Source: Coemansia sp. RSA 487
Lineage: Eukaryota; Kickxellomycota; Kickxellomycetes; Kickxellales; Kickxellaceae
NCBI GenBank assembly: GCA_027577595.1
Contig: JANBRJ010000045.1
Span: forward strand, 1-64,000
Direction of reading: 5' to 3'
Length of the DNA: 64,000 nt
Part shown: positions 35,893 through 46,557 of the stretch, piece by piece
Layout: every line of letters begins with the position of its first letter
Position numbering within the stretch: the first letter of the stretch is position 1
The notes under the pieces: generated by a model
What the model was told of the DNA's origin: nothing
Seen by the model: only the letters and a program-made list of their open reading frames with translations
The model's database searches: none
Made by a program: the position numbers and the translations under genes

Positions 35893-38247
35893 CTATGCCG
35901 ACAAAAATGTGCCCACCTGTTTTGCAGCATCCTTGACCGCATCTGATCCTCCGTTGATGCCCAGAATGACAATAGTCGTGTCGCCCAGTATACGTGCGCT
36001 GTCTTTGCAGAGCTGAAACTTTGTGCTCAGTACGCCAAAGACATTGACAAGCCGCAGCTGAGCATCTGCAGAATTAGTGACGTTCAAAAAGCGGCTGGCC
36101 GCCGACAAAATGTTCAGCCCACCGTCATCGTCGTTCTTCTTGGTTGCTGCGATCGCAAGATTGAGATAGAGATTCGAGACCGCTGTGACGAGGTTCTTGT
36201 TTGTTGTTTTCATCCACGAGTCCTCGAGTGCCTCAATGATTTTTGCGTGATCCGCCCAGACCAGATCGCCGCCCTCCTTGGTAGCAAAGGCGTTTGAGAG
36301 GGCGCGGACGCCCATCATTAGGTTTATCTCGTCTTGCTTGGCAAGTGCATTGGGAGGCAATTCGAAAATACCTGCTGCCTCGCCGACACATTCCACCAAG
36401 CTCTTGCCTTCGGGTTGGGAGAGCGCAGGAAGCCGCGAGAAGACAATCACCAACCGCAAGAGATCCAGGGCCGGAAACCGCTTATCCTTGGGCCATTTAA
36501 GAGCCGCATGCAGTAGCGACTTGTACATATCCTCGGTGACCACAAACGAAGCGTCGCTAAGCGCTTCCATGCTTTTAATACTTTGCATTTGTGCGTCCTC
36601 GAACGCCATGGGCGAGGCTGCGGCGTCTTGGGCAATCAGGAAATTGAACTCTGTTAGCTTTTTGATGATGGCGCTTACGTTGCCTTGCTTGCTGAGTACA
36701 TATTCGGATGGTGGAACATAGTCAGTCGACGCAGAGCCGCCGCCGCCGCCGCCGCCGCTCGGCACGTACCTGTTGCCACCGGTGAATGGATCGCCATAGC
36801 CACCGGCTGCACCGCTGCTGTTAGCAGCCTGGTTGGGCACATAGCGGCTACCTCCTGTGAACGGATCGGCATACGACTGCTGCTGGCTATCTCCAAGCGT
36901 CACGCCGTCCGCATTTTTTGTAATAAAATCCGCAACAGTGTCCAGGTGCTCCAAACTCAGCCCGTTTTTCTCCAGGAACTTTTGTGCCGCAGTGTACGGG
37001 TTTTCAGTAGCATTGAAGGGGAGCTTGAGCGGCGGGGCGCCCTCCTGAATATCGACATCAAACACATAGTCATATTCTTTGCCATCAAACTTCTTTTTTG
37101 CTGCTTGGCCGGCAGCGTCGGAAACCTGGCCTACTTGGATCCACTTGCCAGAGTCCTGCTCCCACTGGTACACCTCCACGAAGGAGCCAGATCTCACGAA
37201 AATGACCTGCTCGTTCGTCTCCCCCGGGCTGCTTAGCTGGTCGCGTTCACGAACCATGCTTGGGTGGAAATCCTGGATGGTCTTTTTGCTCATCATAAAC
37301 GCCGCGTTGGCCTCGGCAAAGTGCACGGCATCGCCGGCCGACGCCGCGCGTGCTTTGTCTCGCGTAAATATGCGCACCAGCCCATCGCTTGTGCCGCAGG
37401 CGATATCGCCGTTGTCGAGGGCAGCAATGTCCCAAACCGACGTAGAGGGCACAAAGATCGTATGCGCAAGCTTTCCGTCCTTCCACACACGCGCGGTGCG
37501 ATCCTCGCCTCCGGACACGATGGCGCCGTCGGGGAGCACAGAAAGCGCGTAGATAAAGGAAGAATGGCCATGTAGCACAGCTTGGCATTTTCCGTCCATC
37601 GACCATATGCGCACCGTCGTATCGTTAGAAGCCGAAGCAAACCGGTTTCCTCCAGGCAACAAAGCAAGCGCACGCACGCAGTCCGTATGCCCCGAGAACG
37701 TTTGTTTGATCTGTCCATTGACCCACAGGCAAATGGACTTGTCAGCAGACCCCGTGATAACAGACCCGTCGTCTAGAACAAGCACCGCCCACACGGTGTG
37801 CTGGTGGCCGACCAGCGTATGCGTACACACGCCATCCACCCATACTTTGGCTGTGCTGTCCCAGGATCCGGAGACGATGGTTTTGCCGTCACACGAGGCA
37901 GCCAGCGCGCTGATGCTGCCCGAGTGTCCTGTAAGCTTCATCGCGGGCTGTGCAAAGTCTGTGGGGTCCCAGAGGCATATCACGTTGTCTGCTCCGCCCG
38001 TGGCCACCAGGCCATTGGGGCTATCTGTGGTGGGCGGCACAATTGTTACCACACGAACTGCCCCCTTGTGCCCTACAAGCACATTGTCTTGAGCAAATTC
38101 GTTTGGTCCCTCACGTTTCCAGATACGCCCAGTGCCGTCGTGGGATCCCGATACCAGTAGGTCGTTGCCCTGGGCTGCAAGAGCACGCGCATCGCTTGAA
38201 TGTCCGCTCAGTACCGCTGACAGTTTGTATGACAAGGAAGGTGCCAT
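35893..38247 (-). CDS. Ubiquitin fusion degradation protein 3 (Ufd3/Doa1/PLAA)
   Basis: 784 residues from the ATG at 38247 (MAPSLSYKL). The open frame reaches 38316, but the 23 extra residues are not part of the family. Seven WD40 repeats span about 1-300, with recurring GHSS/GHTD..RALA and IWKREG/IWSMDG ends, and bind ubiquitin. The PFU domain (about 360-450) is followed by a linker with two DPFTGG(S/N)RYVP modules and a run of seven glycines encoded by a GCC tract. The C-terminal PUL armadillo domain (about 510-784) binds Cdc48/p97. The protein supports ubiquitin homeostasis, ER-associated degradation and ribophagy. It is divergent from MED6. Confidence 0.95.
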   Translation of the reverse strand: MAPSLSYKLSAVLSGHSSDARALAAQGNDLLVSGSHDGTGRIWKREGPNEFAQDNVLVGHKGAVRVVTIVPPTTDSPNGLVATGGADNVICLWDPTDFAQPAMKLTGHSGSISALAASCDGKTIVSGSWDSTAKVWVDGVCTHTLVGHQHTVWAVLVLDDGSVITGSADKSICLWVNGQIKQTFSGHTDCVRALALLPGGNRFASASNDTTVRIWSMDGKCQAVLHGHSSFIYALSVLPDGAIVSGGEDRTARVWKDGKLAHTIFVPSTSVWDIAALDNGDIACGTSDGLVRIFTRDKARAASAGDAVHFAEANAAFMMSKKTIQDFHPSMVRERDQLSSPGETNEQVIFVRSGSFVEVYQWEQDSGKWIQVGQVSDAAGQAAKKKFDGKEYDYVFDVDIQEGAPPLKLPFNATENPYTAAQKFLEKNGLSLEHLDTVADFITKNADGVTLGDSQQQSYADPFTGGSRYVPNQAANSSGAAGGYGDPFTGGNRYVPSGGGGGGGSASTDYVPPSEYVLSKQGNVSAIIKKLTEFNFLIAQDAAASPMAFEDAQMQSIKSMEALSDASFVVTEDMYKSLLHAALKWPKDKRFPALDLLRLVIVFSRLPALSQPEGKSLVECVGEAAGIFELPPNALAKQDEINLMMGVRALSNAFATKEGGDLVWADHAKIIEALEDSWMKTTNKNLVTAVSNLYLNLAIAATKKNDDDGGLNILSAASRFLNVTNSADAQLRLVNVFGVLSTKFQLCKDSARILGDTTIVILGINGGSDAVKDAAKQVGTFLSA

Positions 38248-38566
38248 CTTTGTTTCAAATTCAACTAGAAAGCAATGGATGTGAAGAGAGTGCCAAAAAG
38301 ATAAATTATTGAGCAATTAATGCGCAAAGCGTGGTTTTTGTGCCTTTTTCGATGTTTTCGTCATCATAAAAGCTGATCAATAGCATTTTTCCCCTTGCTC
38401 TGAAGGCACGTGACAGTATGCATACTTGAACGAGCTAAAGGTTGCAAAAGCGAGTTTCCATATTTTTTTTAGGGTTTAGAAAGCCATGCTTAAAGTAGTT
38501 TTGCATTCTCAACAGCTTCACTATTTTTTTTTTTTCAAAAACAAACAAACAAACAAACAAAAAGCT
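38248..38566. other. Divergent promoter region, UFD3 and MED6
   Basis: 319 bases containing a T tract (38525-38534) and a CAAA repeat (about 38540-38560) directly before the MED6 start. Confidence 0.5.
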
Positions 38567-39070
38567 ATGGCAAAGGAACTGACGTCGATAGAGTGGCGGT
38601 CCGACCAATGGATGTTCCAGTACGGCGGTCTGCGTCCCGACAACGTGCTCGAGTACTTTAGCCAGTCGCCGTTCTGGGACTCATCGAGCAACAACGCGGT
38701 GCTGAAGATGCAAACGCAGTTCAATGATCTCCAGCACTCGTCGTACGATCTGAAAAACATGGTAGGCATTGAATTTGCGGTGTCACATCAGGAGCCGCCT
38801 TCTCTGTTCATCATCACAAAGTTCCGCAGAACAAGCCCCACGAGAGCTGTTCCGCTTGCGGTGTACTATATTACGGACGGGAATACGTACGAGGCACCGA
38901 CACTTTATTCGATCATTTCCACGAGAATGCTGAGCAGCATCAAGAGAGTCGAGGAGGCATTTGACATTGCGCGCAAGTACTCGGAGTTCCATCCGTCCAT
39001 CGGGTATACGTGGAAGGAGACGACGGCGCAGAAGAAGGCCCGTCAGGAAGCCCTAAAGGACATTCAGTAA
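38567..39070 (+). CDS. MED6: Mediator complex subunit 6
   Basis: 167 residues. The chosen start at 38567 (MAKELTSIEW) follows a CAAA repeat and matches the family; the frame opens at 38486, but that part is translated T and A tracts. Family features seen are W.DQWM, LRPDNVLEYFSQSPFWD, MVGIEF, PLFIITK-like PSLFIITKFRR, the PLAVYYI...YEAP block, and FHPSIGYTW near the end. MED6 is a head-module subunit of Mediator needed for RNA polymerase II transcription. Its 3' end converges on the AsnRS gene with 90 bases between. Confidence 0.95.
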   Translation: MAKELTSIEWRSDQWMFQYGGLRPDNVLEYFSQSPFWDSSSNNAVLKMQTQFNDLQHSSYDLKNMVGIEFAVSHQEPPSLFIITKFRRTSPTRAVPLAVYYITDGNTYEAPTLYSIISTRMLSSIKRVEEAFDIARKYSEFHPSIGYTWKETTAQKKARQEALKDIQ

Positions 39071-39160
39071 AGTACTTTTTTCATTTATATATATATATAT
39101 AGCTCGCCAATGTATTTCTTTTGCCATAGTTCCAAACTGATAGAAGCAAGACATAGAGCT

Positions 39161-41047
39161 CTATGGCTGGCAGCGGCCAGGGAATCTGGGGTACAAGGAG
39201 CAGTCTCTTACAGTGTAGCGATTGGTGAGCCAGGCAAGGAAGCGCTCGATGCCGAGCCCAAAGCCGCCATGGGGACAAGTGCCGTACTTGCGCTGGTCAA
39301 GGTACCAGTAGTAGGGGGCGGGATCAAGGCCCTCGCGCTTGAAGGCAGCGAGCAGCATGTCGTGGTCCCAGATACGCATGGATCCGCCAACGATCTCGCC
39401 TACGTTGGGCATCAGCAGGTCAACGGATTCTGTGACACGGGGGTCGTCCTTGGTGGGCGGCATGTAGAAGGCCTTGATGGGGCCCGGGAAGTGCGTCAGT
39501 AGAATGGGCTTGTTGATGGCGTCGGTCATCTTGCGCTCGGGCGCCTCGGGGATATCGTCGCCAAACTCAAAGTCCTTTCCGTCCTCGTGGCGCTTGATGC
39601 CGTGCTCGTTGAGCCACTTGATGGCGTCCTCGTAGCGCATGCGCACAAAAGGCTCCGTGTAGGGCTTGAACCCTGGGTTGAGCTTCTCGATCATCGCGCG
39701 CGTCTTGGGCTCGGCCCACACGCGGTTGACGACGTCCTTGACCATGAACTCGATGCCGTCGAGCAGATCGTCAAAGCTGATGAACGGGATCTCGGCCTCG
39801 CAGTGCGTGTACTCCGACAGGTGCCTGCGCGTGTGCGAGTTCTCGGCGCGGTAGGACTCGGCCATCGTGTACACGGCGCCCATCGAGGGCAGACACGTCT
39901 CGAGGTACAGCTGCGACGACTGCGTCAGATACGCGTTTTCGCCATAGTAGTTGAACGAGAACAGCGTCGAGCCGCCCTCGACCTGCGTTTGCACCATGCA
40001 GGGCGGCGTCACCTCGTTGTAGCCGACGCTGTCAAAGTGGTCGCGGAACGCGCGCATGACGCGCGAGCGCACCTTGAGCACAGAGGAGGCGGTCTCGCCA
40101 CGGATAACGAGGTGGCGCTGCTGGTAAAGCACCGACGGGTCGGACTCTGCGTTGAAGCGGTTTCCGTACGCCTCGTCGTCGCTGGGCGCCTTTCCCACAA
40201 CCTCCCAGTAGTCGGCAACCAGCTCGTGGCCGTCAGGCGCGTTCTTTCCCTCGGGGACCTCCTTGATCTCGCCATAGATTGTCACCGTCGATTCCTGCGT
40301 CAGCGTCACGGCGTCGTACGAGTGGCACAGCCTGTCGGTCAGAACGCACTGCAAGTACCCGGCACCGTCGCGGAGCACCACAAACATCATGCTCTTCCCT
40401 TGCACGCGCACGCTGCTGACCCACCCACTGACCTTTACGCGTCTGTTGCGGTTCTGAACGCTGTTTGCAGTCGTGATCGCCACGGCCCTTGGCAGAGACG
40501 CATCCTCCGTAAGCACAACGCTCTTGCTCTCCTCGAGCTTGCGCTGCTCCTCCGCTGCCTTTGACTCGTTTGCGTCCTTGTCCTTTGCTGCCTGCTCCGC
40601 CTGCTTCTTCGCCTTCTTCAGCGCAATATCGTGCGCCTTCTTGGCCTTCTTGATAGCAGAAGCCGTAAGTTCCGTGTACTCCTCCTCGCCTGCCTTCTTG
40701 ATCTGGATCTGGAGCTTTGGCGCAGCCTCTGTCACGTCGGAAGAACCGCTGGAGGCAGCGAGTAAGGTAGGATTCTCTATCGCGAGTATGGCTGAAATGG
40801 CAGTCTTGAACGGTGCGCTCATGGAACCGGTGCCGCTTGAATCGCTTCCTGCCGTCTCATCAACATAGATAACTACATGTTGTTAAAGTATATTCACCGA
40901 AACGCAATCAGACACTACATGTTTAGTTTTATGTGTTGTTGAATAAAGACAGGCAAGCGGCCGTTGCTCAGCTTTTTCTTGAAATAACTTACAGTTCTTC
41001 CCAATGCTCATTTGAGCGGCTTTACTGGCAAGCTTGTCTGAAGACAT
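39161..41047 (-). CDS. Asparaginyl-tRNA synthetase, cytosolic, two exons
   Basis: Exon 1 is 41047-40993 (MSSDKLASKAAQMSIGKN), exon 2 is 40872-39161; together 588 residues. The 120-base intron is GTAAGT...TGTAG in phase 1, and the junction gives KNFIYVDETAGSD, which aligns with the start of human NARS1 (LYVSDREGSD). A Lys-rich helical N-terminal extension (about 75-130) precedes the OB-fold anticodon-binding domain (about 145-240). The class II core has motif 2 (SYRAENS.TRRHLSEY) and motif 3 (HGGFGLGIERFLAW). It ends YPRFPGRCQP, as in eukaryotic cytosolic AsnRS. No mitochondrial targeting sequence is evident. It charges tRNA-Asn in the cytosol. Confidence 0.96.
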
Positions 41048-41482
41048 AGTTCGCTAAAAAAAGATAGTAAATAAAAAAGATGGTGGATATTACACAGTCG
41101 AATAGAGAAGGTAAGGCGTATTTTATTCAGCTGAAGAATAAAAAAGAAAGAGGAACTAGCGAAAGATCGTTAAAGTGTGACTCCTAAAAATTTTTGTGCA
41201 CATCAGTTTGAGTCATCAAGTGAACGCCATCCATCACACAAAGGCCCGGTATTTCAGATTCTTTTCCAGATTTCCCAAAGTGGCCAGCCGGGCTTCCTAG
41301 AGCCTCTTTTGTGTCTCTACAAAACATCCATTGCTTTCTACAGCACATTTACGTGTATTTCTTTTCGCATTAAAAAGAGCGGTAGGGGTTAGAAAATATA
41401 AAGAAACAGGCAGCTCTCGCGGCTGATCTTGCCAATACAACAGCCCTAATGTCCATCTACAAAGTACAGCCCACTTCTATCA
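41048..41482. other. Spacer upstream of AsnRS
   Basis: AT-rich, no gene recognised. It holds the AsnRS promoter and the 3' flank of the small membrane protein gene. Confidence 0.5.
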
Positions 41483-41853
41483 CTACAACGACTTTGGTGG
41501 CTTGAAGTACGGATCGTCGTTTTCCTTAAACTGCTTTGCCCACAGCATCGACGGGACCCACACGCGAGGATACACTACGCGGTGCTCAAGCTCTGCTGAC
41601 TTTTTGAATATAAGCCCTGACACTATAACAATGCCGATGCTTACAATCGCTGTGTTGCGCTTCCATGTCTTTGGCTGCGCCCACCACCCACCAGCTGGTG
41701 ACCAAACTGTCTTTGGGTATGGCTTGCGAGGTGTTCCGCCCTACAAATCAGTCAAACGTTTATATAGTAGTGTGCAAATTTAGTTGCTAATACAGAATCA
41801 ATGCGGGCTCTAGTGTCCCCCGTGTCGAATGTATGTGGTTTTTCCCGTACCAT
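41483..41853 (-). CDS. Small single-pass membrane protein, start codon in its own exon
   Basis: Exon 1 supplies only ATG (41853-41851); exon 2 is 41740-41483. The 110-base intron reads GTACGG...TTTGTAG, phase 0. The 86-residue product begins MGGTPRKPYPKTVWSPAGGW, followed by W.RNT, one hydrophobic helix (about 32-47), and a C-terminal part with PRVWVPSMLWAKQF. The sequence and size resemble small conserved fungal proteins with a PYPK.VWSP.GGW motif that I associate with mitochondrial membranes, but I cannot assign a function. The start is inferred: there is no in-frame ATG inside exon 2 before the conserved region, while the spliced form restores the usual Met-Gly-Gly N-terminus. Confidence 0.65.
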
Positions 41854-42252
41854 TATGAATGATTGCAAGTATAAAAAGAGTTTGAATTTAGAACAACAAG
41901 CTGATTTGAAAAAGCAAAAAAAAAAATTGTTATCACCAACGCAATGATGTGAAAAATGCATGCACAACATTTCTCGCTCTAACCAGGCTAATCGTCGCTG
42001 TGATCGAATATATGTGTGAGATCAGATTAGCGCCACTATCTAAATGAGAGGATTCCAATGCTGTAAAGCCATTCGCTATTGTTTACAACAAGTAACTCAA
42101 TACAATCCACACCTTTGCAAATAATATTGTGCTTGACCCTGCTGGAACCTGTATTCTGCCTTTTTTTGGAAATGGAAATATATACCAGGATTTTTCCTCC
42201 TCCTTTATTATTATTATTTTTGTTGTTTCAGAAAATAAAGACCCCTTCCACT
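41854..42252. other. Divergent spacer
   Basis: AT-rich, no coding content beyond a probable 5' untranslated part of the following gene (its frame opens at 42079, but the first 58 residues are hydrophobic and derive from a T-rich tract). Confidence 0.45.
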
Positions 42253-42933
42253 ATGGAACCAAAGTCGTCATCAATGGCATCAGCTACTAGCCAGAAATCC
42301 TGCTCCGACAATAAATACGGAGGACTGCAACTTGCGCTAAAAGCGCGCCCCAAGGGGGCTCCAGTGAAGTCTCGTCCTCAGCAAGAACCGCTGTACATGT
42401 TTGTCAAGATTCCGCGACTTCTACATGGTAGCAGTACTCTGACCATTCTTCGCGATCATATAAAGACAGTGACCAAGGCACTGCCTACGTCTATATACTT
42501 TGAGCCATCCAAGGAACGCTGGGCCATATGTTGCGCCACCGAATCGCAAATGAACCAACTTGAAGAACACCCGTTCCTCTGGGAAGGCATCCACCATGCC
42601 TGGCGCACAGCAGCCGGGAATGCAACATATAGGCTGCTGGTCGTTCCCGAACAAGTCATTTTGCTCGAGGAACTGCAATCGGCATTTGCTGGCATTGGAA
42701 AGGTGGTTGTGGATCTTGCGCCTGTTTGCGTCCAAAGGGTCCGCACTGAAAACTATACTTGCACCCTAGAGTTTAGCGATTCAAAGGAACCTCCCAACGA
42801 AATTACTATTCATGGGAGAACGATTGCCAAGGTCTATAACGCATACACTTGCAAGATATGTTCAGTGTGTACTGGTGTTACAAGACACACATGCGTGTGC
42901 TCCTCAAAATACAGCCTAGTTGAGTTTGACTAA
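42253..42933 (+). CDS. Unrecognised protein with Cys-rich C-terminus
   Basis: 226 residues from the ATG at 42253. I do not recognise the family. Residues 1-45 are Ser/Lys-rich. Two alpha/beta blocks follow (about 46-120 starting LYMFVKIPRL, and about 122-205 starting TYRLLVVPEQ). Their beta-alpha-beta spacing could be RRM-like. The tail has five Cys and one His in CKICSVC...RHTCVC, a possible short zinc-binding site of non-canonical spacing. The arrangement of folded blocks plus Cys-His tail recalls nucleic-acid-binding proteins, including ORF1-type proteins of retroelements, but no firm link can be made. Base composition and frame integrity support a real gene. It converges on the first GH5 gene. 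Confidence 0.5.
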   Translation: MEPKSSSMASATSQKSCSDNKYGGLQLALKARPKGAPVKSRPQQEPLYMFVKIPRLLHGSSTLTILRDHIKTVTKALPTSIYFEPSKERWAICCATESQMNQLEEHPFLWEGIHHAWRTAAGNATYRLLVVPEQVILLEELQSAFAGIGKVVVDLAPVCVQRVRTENYTCTLEFSDSKEPPNEITIHGRTIAKVYNAYTCKICSVCTGVTRHTCVCSSKYSLVEFD

Positions 42934-43234
42934 ATGCATTTTTTATTAGTTTGTTTGCCTATTTTTCTACCTTTACTGAAACTTGTTTCCTCTATTTGTG
43001 CTAGCGTCAATTGATAAACATAATATTATCATACAACAAAGGGTGTTTGTAATATATATGGTGTGGTTACAAATGAAAAACAATTTTTTTTACTTCAAAG
43101 CACAAAAAACTATTTAAAAACTACACAAAACAGAGAAAACTAGGCATATGCCTGTCAAATGTCAACATCTAGAGATACGAAAAATATATGCGACTCGTAT
43201 GTCGCTGCTGATACATGCAGACAATAGTTATTAA
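42934..43234. other. Convergent AT-rich spacer
   Basis: No gene seen; 3' flanks of two convergent genes with poly-A/T tracts. Confidence 0.5.
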
Positions 43235-45430
43235 CTAAAAGCTGCATATCTGGGGGAATTCGCGACTCGAAAGCGGCTGTGGCAACCATGACCGATCAAG
43301 GGCTTCCAGGAAGGACCACTCTGGAGACGATTCAGTTTTGAAGCACCAGAAAATCCATCCAGCGCCGCCTTGGTCATATGCGTCCAACTGGGCTTCGGCA
43401 AATCGCCGCCGCGCCTCGTTTTCTTTGCCATTAAGCGCTGCCTGAGGAAGCGCCAGCGACCACTCGCCAACAATAATAGGGAAGAATGTCGCGTTTGATT
43501 TCAGATCCCGTCCATTGTCGCAAACCATGCGCAAATGGTTTTCCAGAGGCCAGTTGTCAATGTTGCGGTCAAACACATGGTACAAGTGCGCATCGAGCCA
43601 AGCGTCCATATACTTTGAGTTCCAGTCCCGTGGCCAGCGCGTCTGCCACCACGCGTACTCCTTGAACCCTCTATCTATTATCGAGATCACTGGCGGAACT
43701 CTGTGCAGGCCAGTCGTAACAAGTGTATGGCCGCCAGTGTCGTAGTCCCAGAGTTGTCCAAAGTCAAGCGAGTCGATGAATGGCTCGTTAAGCAAGTCGA
43801 TTGCATCGACCGTGGCAAGCACAACCGGATCGCTAGCTATATAACGAAGCATGTTTTGCAACGCATGCTTAGATTGTGCGACGTTTTGCGGATCGCTTGT
43901 CCAGTTTATCCCGCCAGTACTTCCCGAGTTGTCGAACCCGTTTTGGCTCCCCGGTGCAGTGTGCATGTCTGGGATCACACGCAATCCGTACTTATTTGCC
44001 CAGTACACGAGTCGCTTGAAGAATGGCAGCCCGCCACGCACATACCCTTCGTCTGTTTCTATAAACTCCCAATGGCCAAGCGGAATGCGCAGGTGGGTCA
44101 GTCCGGCGTTCGCTAGACGCTGCACCTCGGACTCTGTCACCCATTTCTCCCAGTGGTCTCGCATCAGCTTTAACGTGGCCTCGGGGCCCAGCCGCTTGCA
44201 TAGTTGCAGGTAGTCGTTTGGTTTTGGCTCGGAAATATCGGATATCAGTGACGGCGTGATCCAAAACTCGGGCACAAGGAAGCCTCCGATGTTGACTCCA
44301 CGAACCAGCTTGTGGCCATGGTATCCCATGCCCATACCACCTGCTGGCTCTTGTCTGATATCACCTCGAGCACCTGGTATGCGGACAGCGGGGATTTCCG
44401 TGTGGTATGGCTTTCCAGACATCCGCATTACGCCGTTGACGCTAGGTGGGGGTTGCGATATAGCAATGGACCCTGAAGATGTTACGTTTTTTAAGCTGCC
44501 CTGTATCGCTGCCAATGGCGGTATGGTCGATTGTGGGTGTACGGTTGGCATTTGTGTGGTGGGTGCAGTTGAGGTTGGCTGCATGGTTTGCAAGTTGGCT
44601 CGTGCAACGGAAGCCGGACTTTGGTGTTTTTGTTTGCCGTTGGCCTTTTTTACTGGAGCGTGGTTTGGCTTCGTAGATGCAGACATTTTGCTGCCTTGTA
44701 GCCGCTGTGCTTTCAGCTTGGAATGGATTCCTGTTGCAGGGGCGCCCTGTGCCAGCGTTGGACTCTCGATCTGCTGAGTTAATTGCTGATTATTCTCCTG
44801 TGATGATGTCGGCGATATATCGTCATTGGCAATTAGATCGCTGGTGCTGGCATCGCTAGGAATAGAAATTGGCCAGTAGCTTTCTGGATTCGCGTTGATC
44901 CTACTTTCATCACTTTGCTGAGAGTATGAGAAGGGCTGCTGATAGCCGGATGGATCAATCGGCCACTGAAGCAATGGTCTTCTATTGACAGGAGGTACAA
45001 AATCACCCCCGAGTCGGCTGGGCTTTTCGCCCAAATCGTCAATCATGCTTTCTGTTTGCTGTTGATAGTCTGTTGTCATTGTTGGCGCAGCTGCAATATT
45101 GTCGTTCAACGGCGCATCGGGATCATTGTTAGGGTAGACAATCGAAACCGGTGGTATTGCGGCTGCTGCTGGTCTTGCGATATTGGGCGCAATTACATTC
45201 GGCTGTCCTTGGACAGGCAAATACTGCATGGCAGGGATGGCAGCAACGGCAGCTACCTGTGGCTGAATCGCCGCAACCCCAGCAACTTGACCATTTGTAC
45301 ACTGGTATGTTGGAGCTTGGGCAACCTGAGGCACATAGACCTGCTGGTACGCAGCAATCGGATCAGCCTTGGACACGCATAAATGCATAGTAGCCAGGAG
45401 GACGACGTTGCCCACAACACCGCAACGCAT
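43235..45430 (-). CDS. GH5 exo-1,3-beta-glucanase with long N-terminal extension
   Basis: 731 residues: a signal peptide (about 1-22), about 350 residues of Gln/Pro/Ser/Ala-rich low-complexity sequence, then a GH5 (EXG-type) domain from about 365. Signatures are RGVNIGGFLVPEFWITPSL, HLRIPLG.W, HTAPGSQNGFDNSG, acid/base Glu in DLLNEP, AHLYHVFD, and nucleophile Glu in VGEWSLA; it ends with GAGWIFWCFKTE. Such enzymes trim or remodel cell-wall beta-1,3-glucan outside the cell. It is the most divergent of three tandem paralogues on this strand, and only this one has the long linker, which may anchor or space the domain in the wall. There is no clear GPI tail. Confidence 0.9.
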   Translation of the reverse strand: MRCGVVGNVVLLATMHLCVSKADPIAAYQQVYVPQVAQAPTYQCTNGQVAGVAAIQPQVAAVAAIPAMQYLPVQGQPNVIAPNIARPAAAAIPPVSIVYPNNDPDAPLNDNIAAAPTMTTDYQQQTESMIDDLGEKPSRLGGDFVPPVNRRPLLQWPIDPSGYQQPFSYSQQSDESRINANPESYWPISIPSDASTSDLIANDDISPTSSQENNQQLTQQIESPTLAQGAPATGIHSKLKAQRLQGSKMSASTKPNHAPVKKANGKQKHQSPASVARANLQTMQPTSTAPTTQMPTVHPQSTIPPLAAIQGSLKNVTSSGSIAISQPPPSVNGVMRMSGKPYHTEIPAVRIPGARGDIRQEPAGGMGMGYHGHKLVRGVNIGGFLVPEFWITPSLISDISEPKPNDYLQLCKRLGPEATLKLMRDHWEKWVTESEVQRLANAGLTHLRIPLGHWEFIETDEGYVRGGLPFFKRLVYWANKYGLRVIPDMHTAPGSQNGFDNSGSTGGINWTSDPQNVAQSKHALQNMLRYIASDPVVLATVDAIDLLNEPFIDSLDFGQLWDYDTGGHTLVTTGLHRVPPVISIIDRGFKEYAWWQTRWPRDWNSKYMDAWLDAHLYHVFDRNIDNWPLENHLRMVCDNGRDLKSNATFFPIIVGEWSLALPQAALNGKENEARRRFAEAQLDAYDQGGAGWIFWCFKTESSPEWSFLEALDRSWLPQPLSSREFPQICSF

Positions 45431-46557
45431 CTTTGTCGAGTTTGAATATGCTGTGCTAGAAATAAAATAATAATTTAAAGTAATAGAGATAAGCTAGTCT
45501 ACGAAAATTGCCATATTCTTCTGGTGTCAACAAAAAAAACAATCTGGAAAGACAAGTTAGAGTTTGCACAATCCAACAATTGCGAAATGTGTGGTAGCGC
45601 TTAGTAAAATCTATCGTGTTCTTGTAAAATAGATAATGAAACTAACCAAAGTGGCGCACTATGCAAACAAAGAAGTAAAGAAATGTGAGACTCTGGTTCA
45701 ACAATACGGCATTTGCATTTAGACTTTGCAACACCCAAACCCAACCCGAAAGACAGATAATGTATTGAAGCCCAATGAACTGGCCACAAGCTAGAAGATA
45801 AAGCTGAATAAAGGAAATGGGAGGAAGGTATTACGGAGAATACAAGGCATCTAGCATAACAACAGATACTACTGCTTGAAACCTGGGTGTTTTCCTCCCT
45901 CCCTTCCGCGGACACTACGTTGTTCCAGCTTGAATTAATTGTTTAAGTCGACTTTGACCATTAGTAAGGGCAAGGTGTGCGGTTCACTCGGCAAACCCTA
46001 TTCATCGGTGTAAACATGGTTCAATGTAAACCCAAAGTGTGCTGTATTATCACTTATACTGCTATCGAGGAGAAACTACACTAGCACGCTTATTACAAAC
46101 ATTTTCTTTTGAATGTGTCACCCGAGTAGTTTTTTTAAAGTCAAGCGACACAGTAAAGAAACGTTAATAACCTGATTTTAGCGTATATAAGAAACGTTTT
46201 ACATATTCCAAAACAAAATCTCGATGAAATATTTGAACATACCTTGAAACCAAAATATTGCGGGGAGGGTGGTTCTCTGGCAGATAGAAATTGAAAGTTC
46301 GCGACACCAAAGTGCTTAGTCGTGAGACTACAGTGGGGAAAAAGGTATAAATCTCGTGTGTCAAACGACAAGTCCAAGTCTATCTGGGGCTTGTATGAAA
46401 TACCAATACTGCTTTTTTATCTTTTACAAAAAGAAAACAAATGGTGGAGATAACGGACCTCAAAACATGCAGTAATATCAGTTGTACAGTCTCGAAAGGA
46501 AAATGCAGTAATACGAAATTTAGTAATGTCAACCAAAAAAAAAGTGTTTGTTCAGGT
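45431..46557. other. Spacer between GH5 paralogues
   Basis: AT-rich 1.1 kb. No gene or gene remnant recognised. Confidence 0.45.

Noticed and set aside
39587-40564. A 325-codon plus-strand frame opposite AsnRS
   Set aside because: Antisense shadow of a well-supported synthetase; composition rich in Val, Arg and Leu with no domain.
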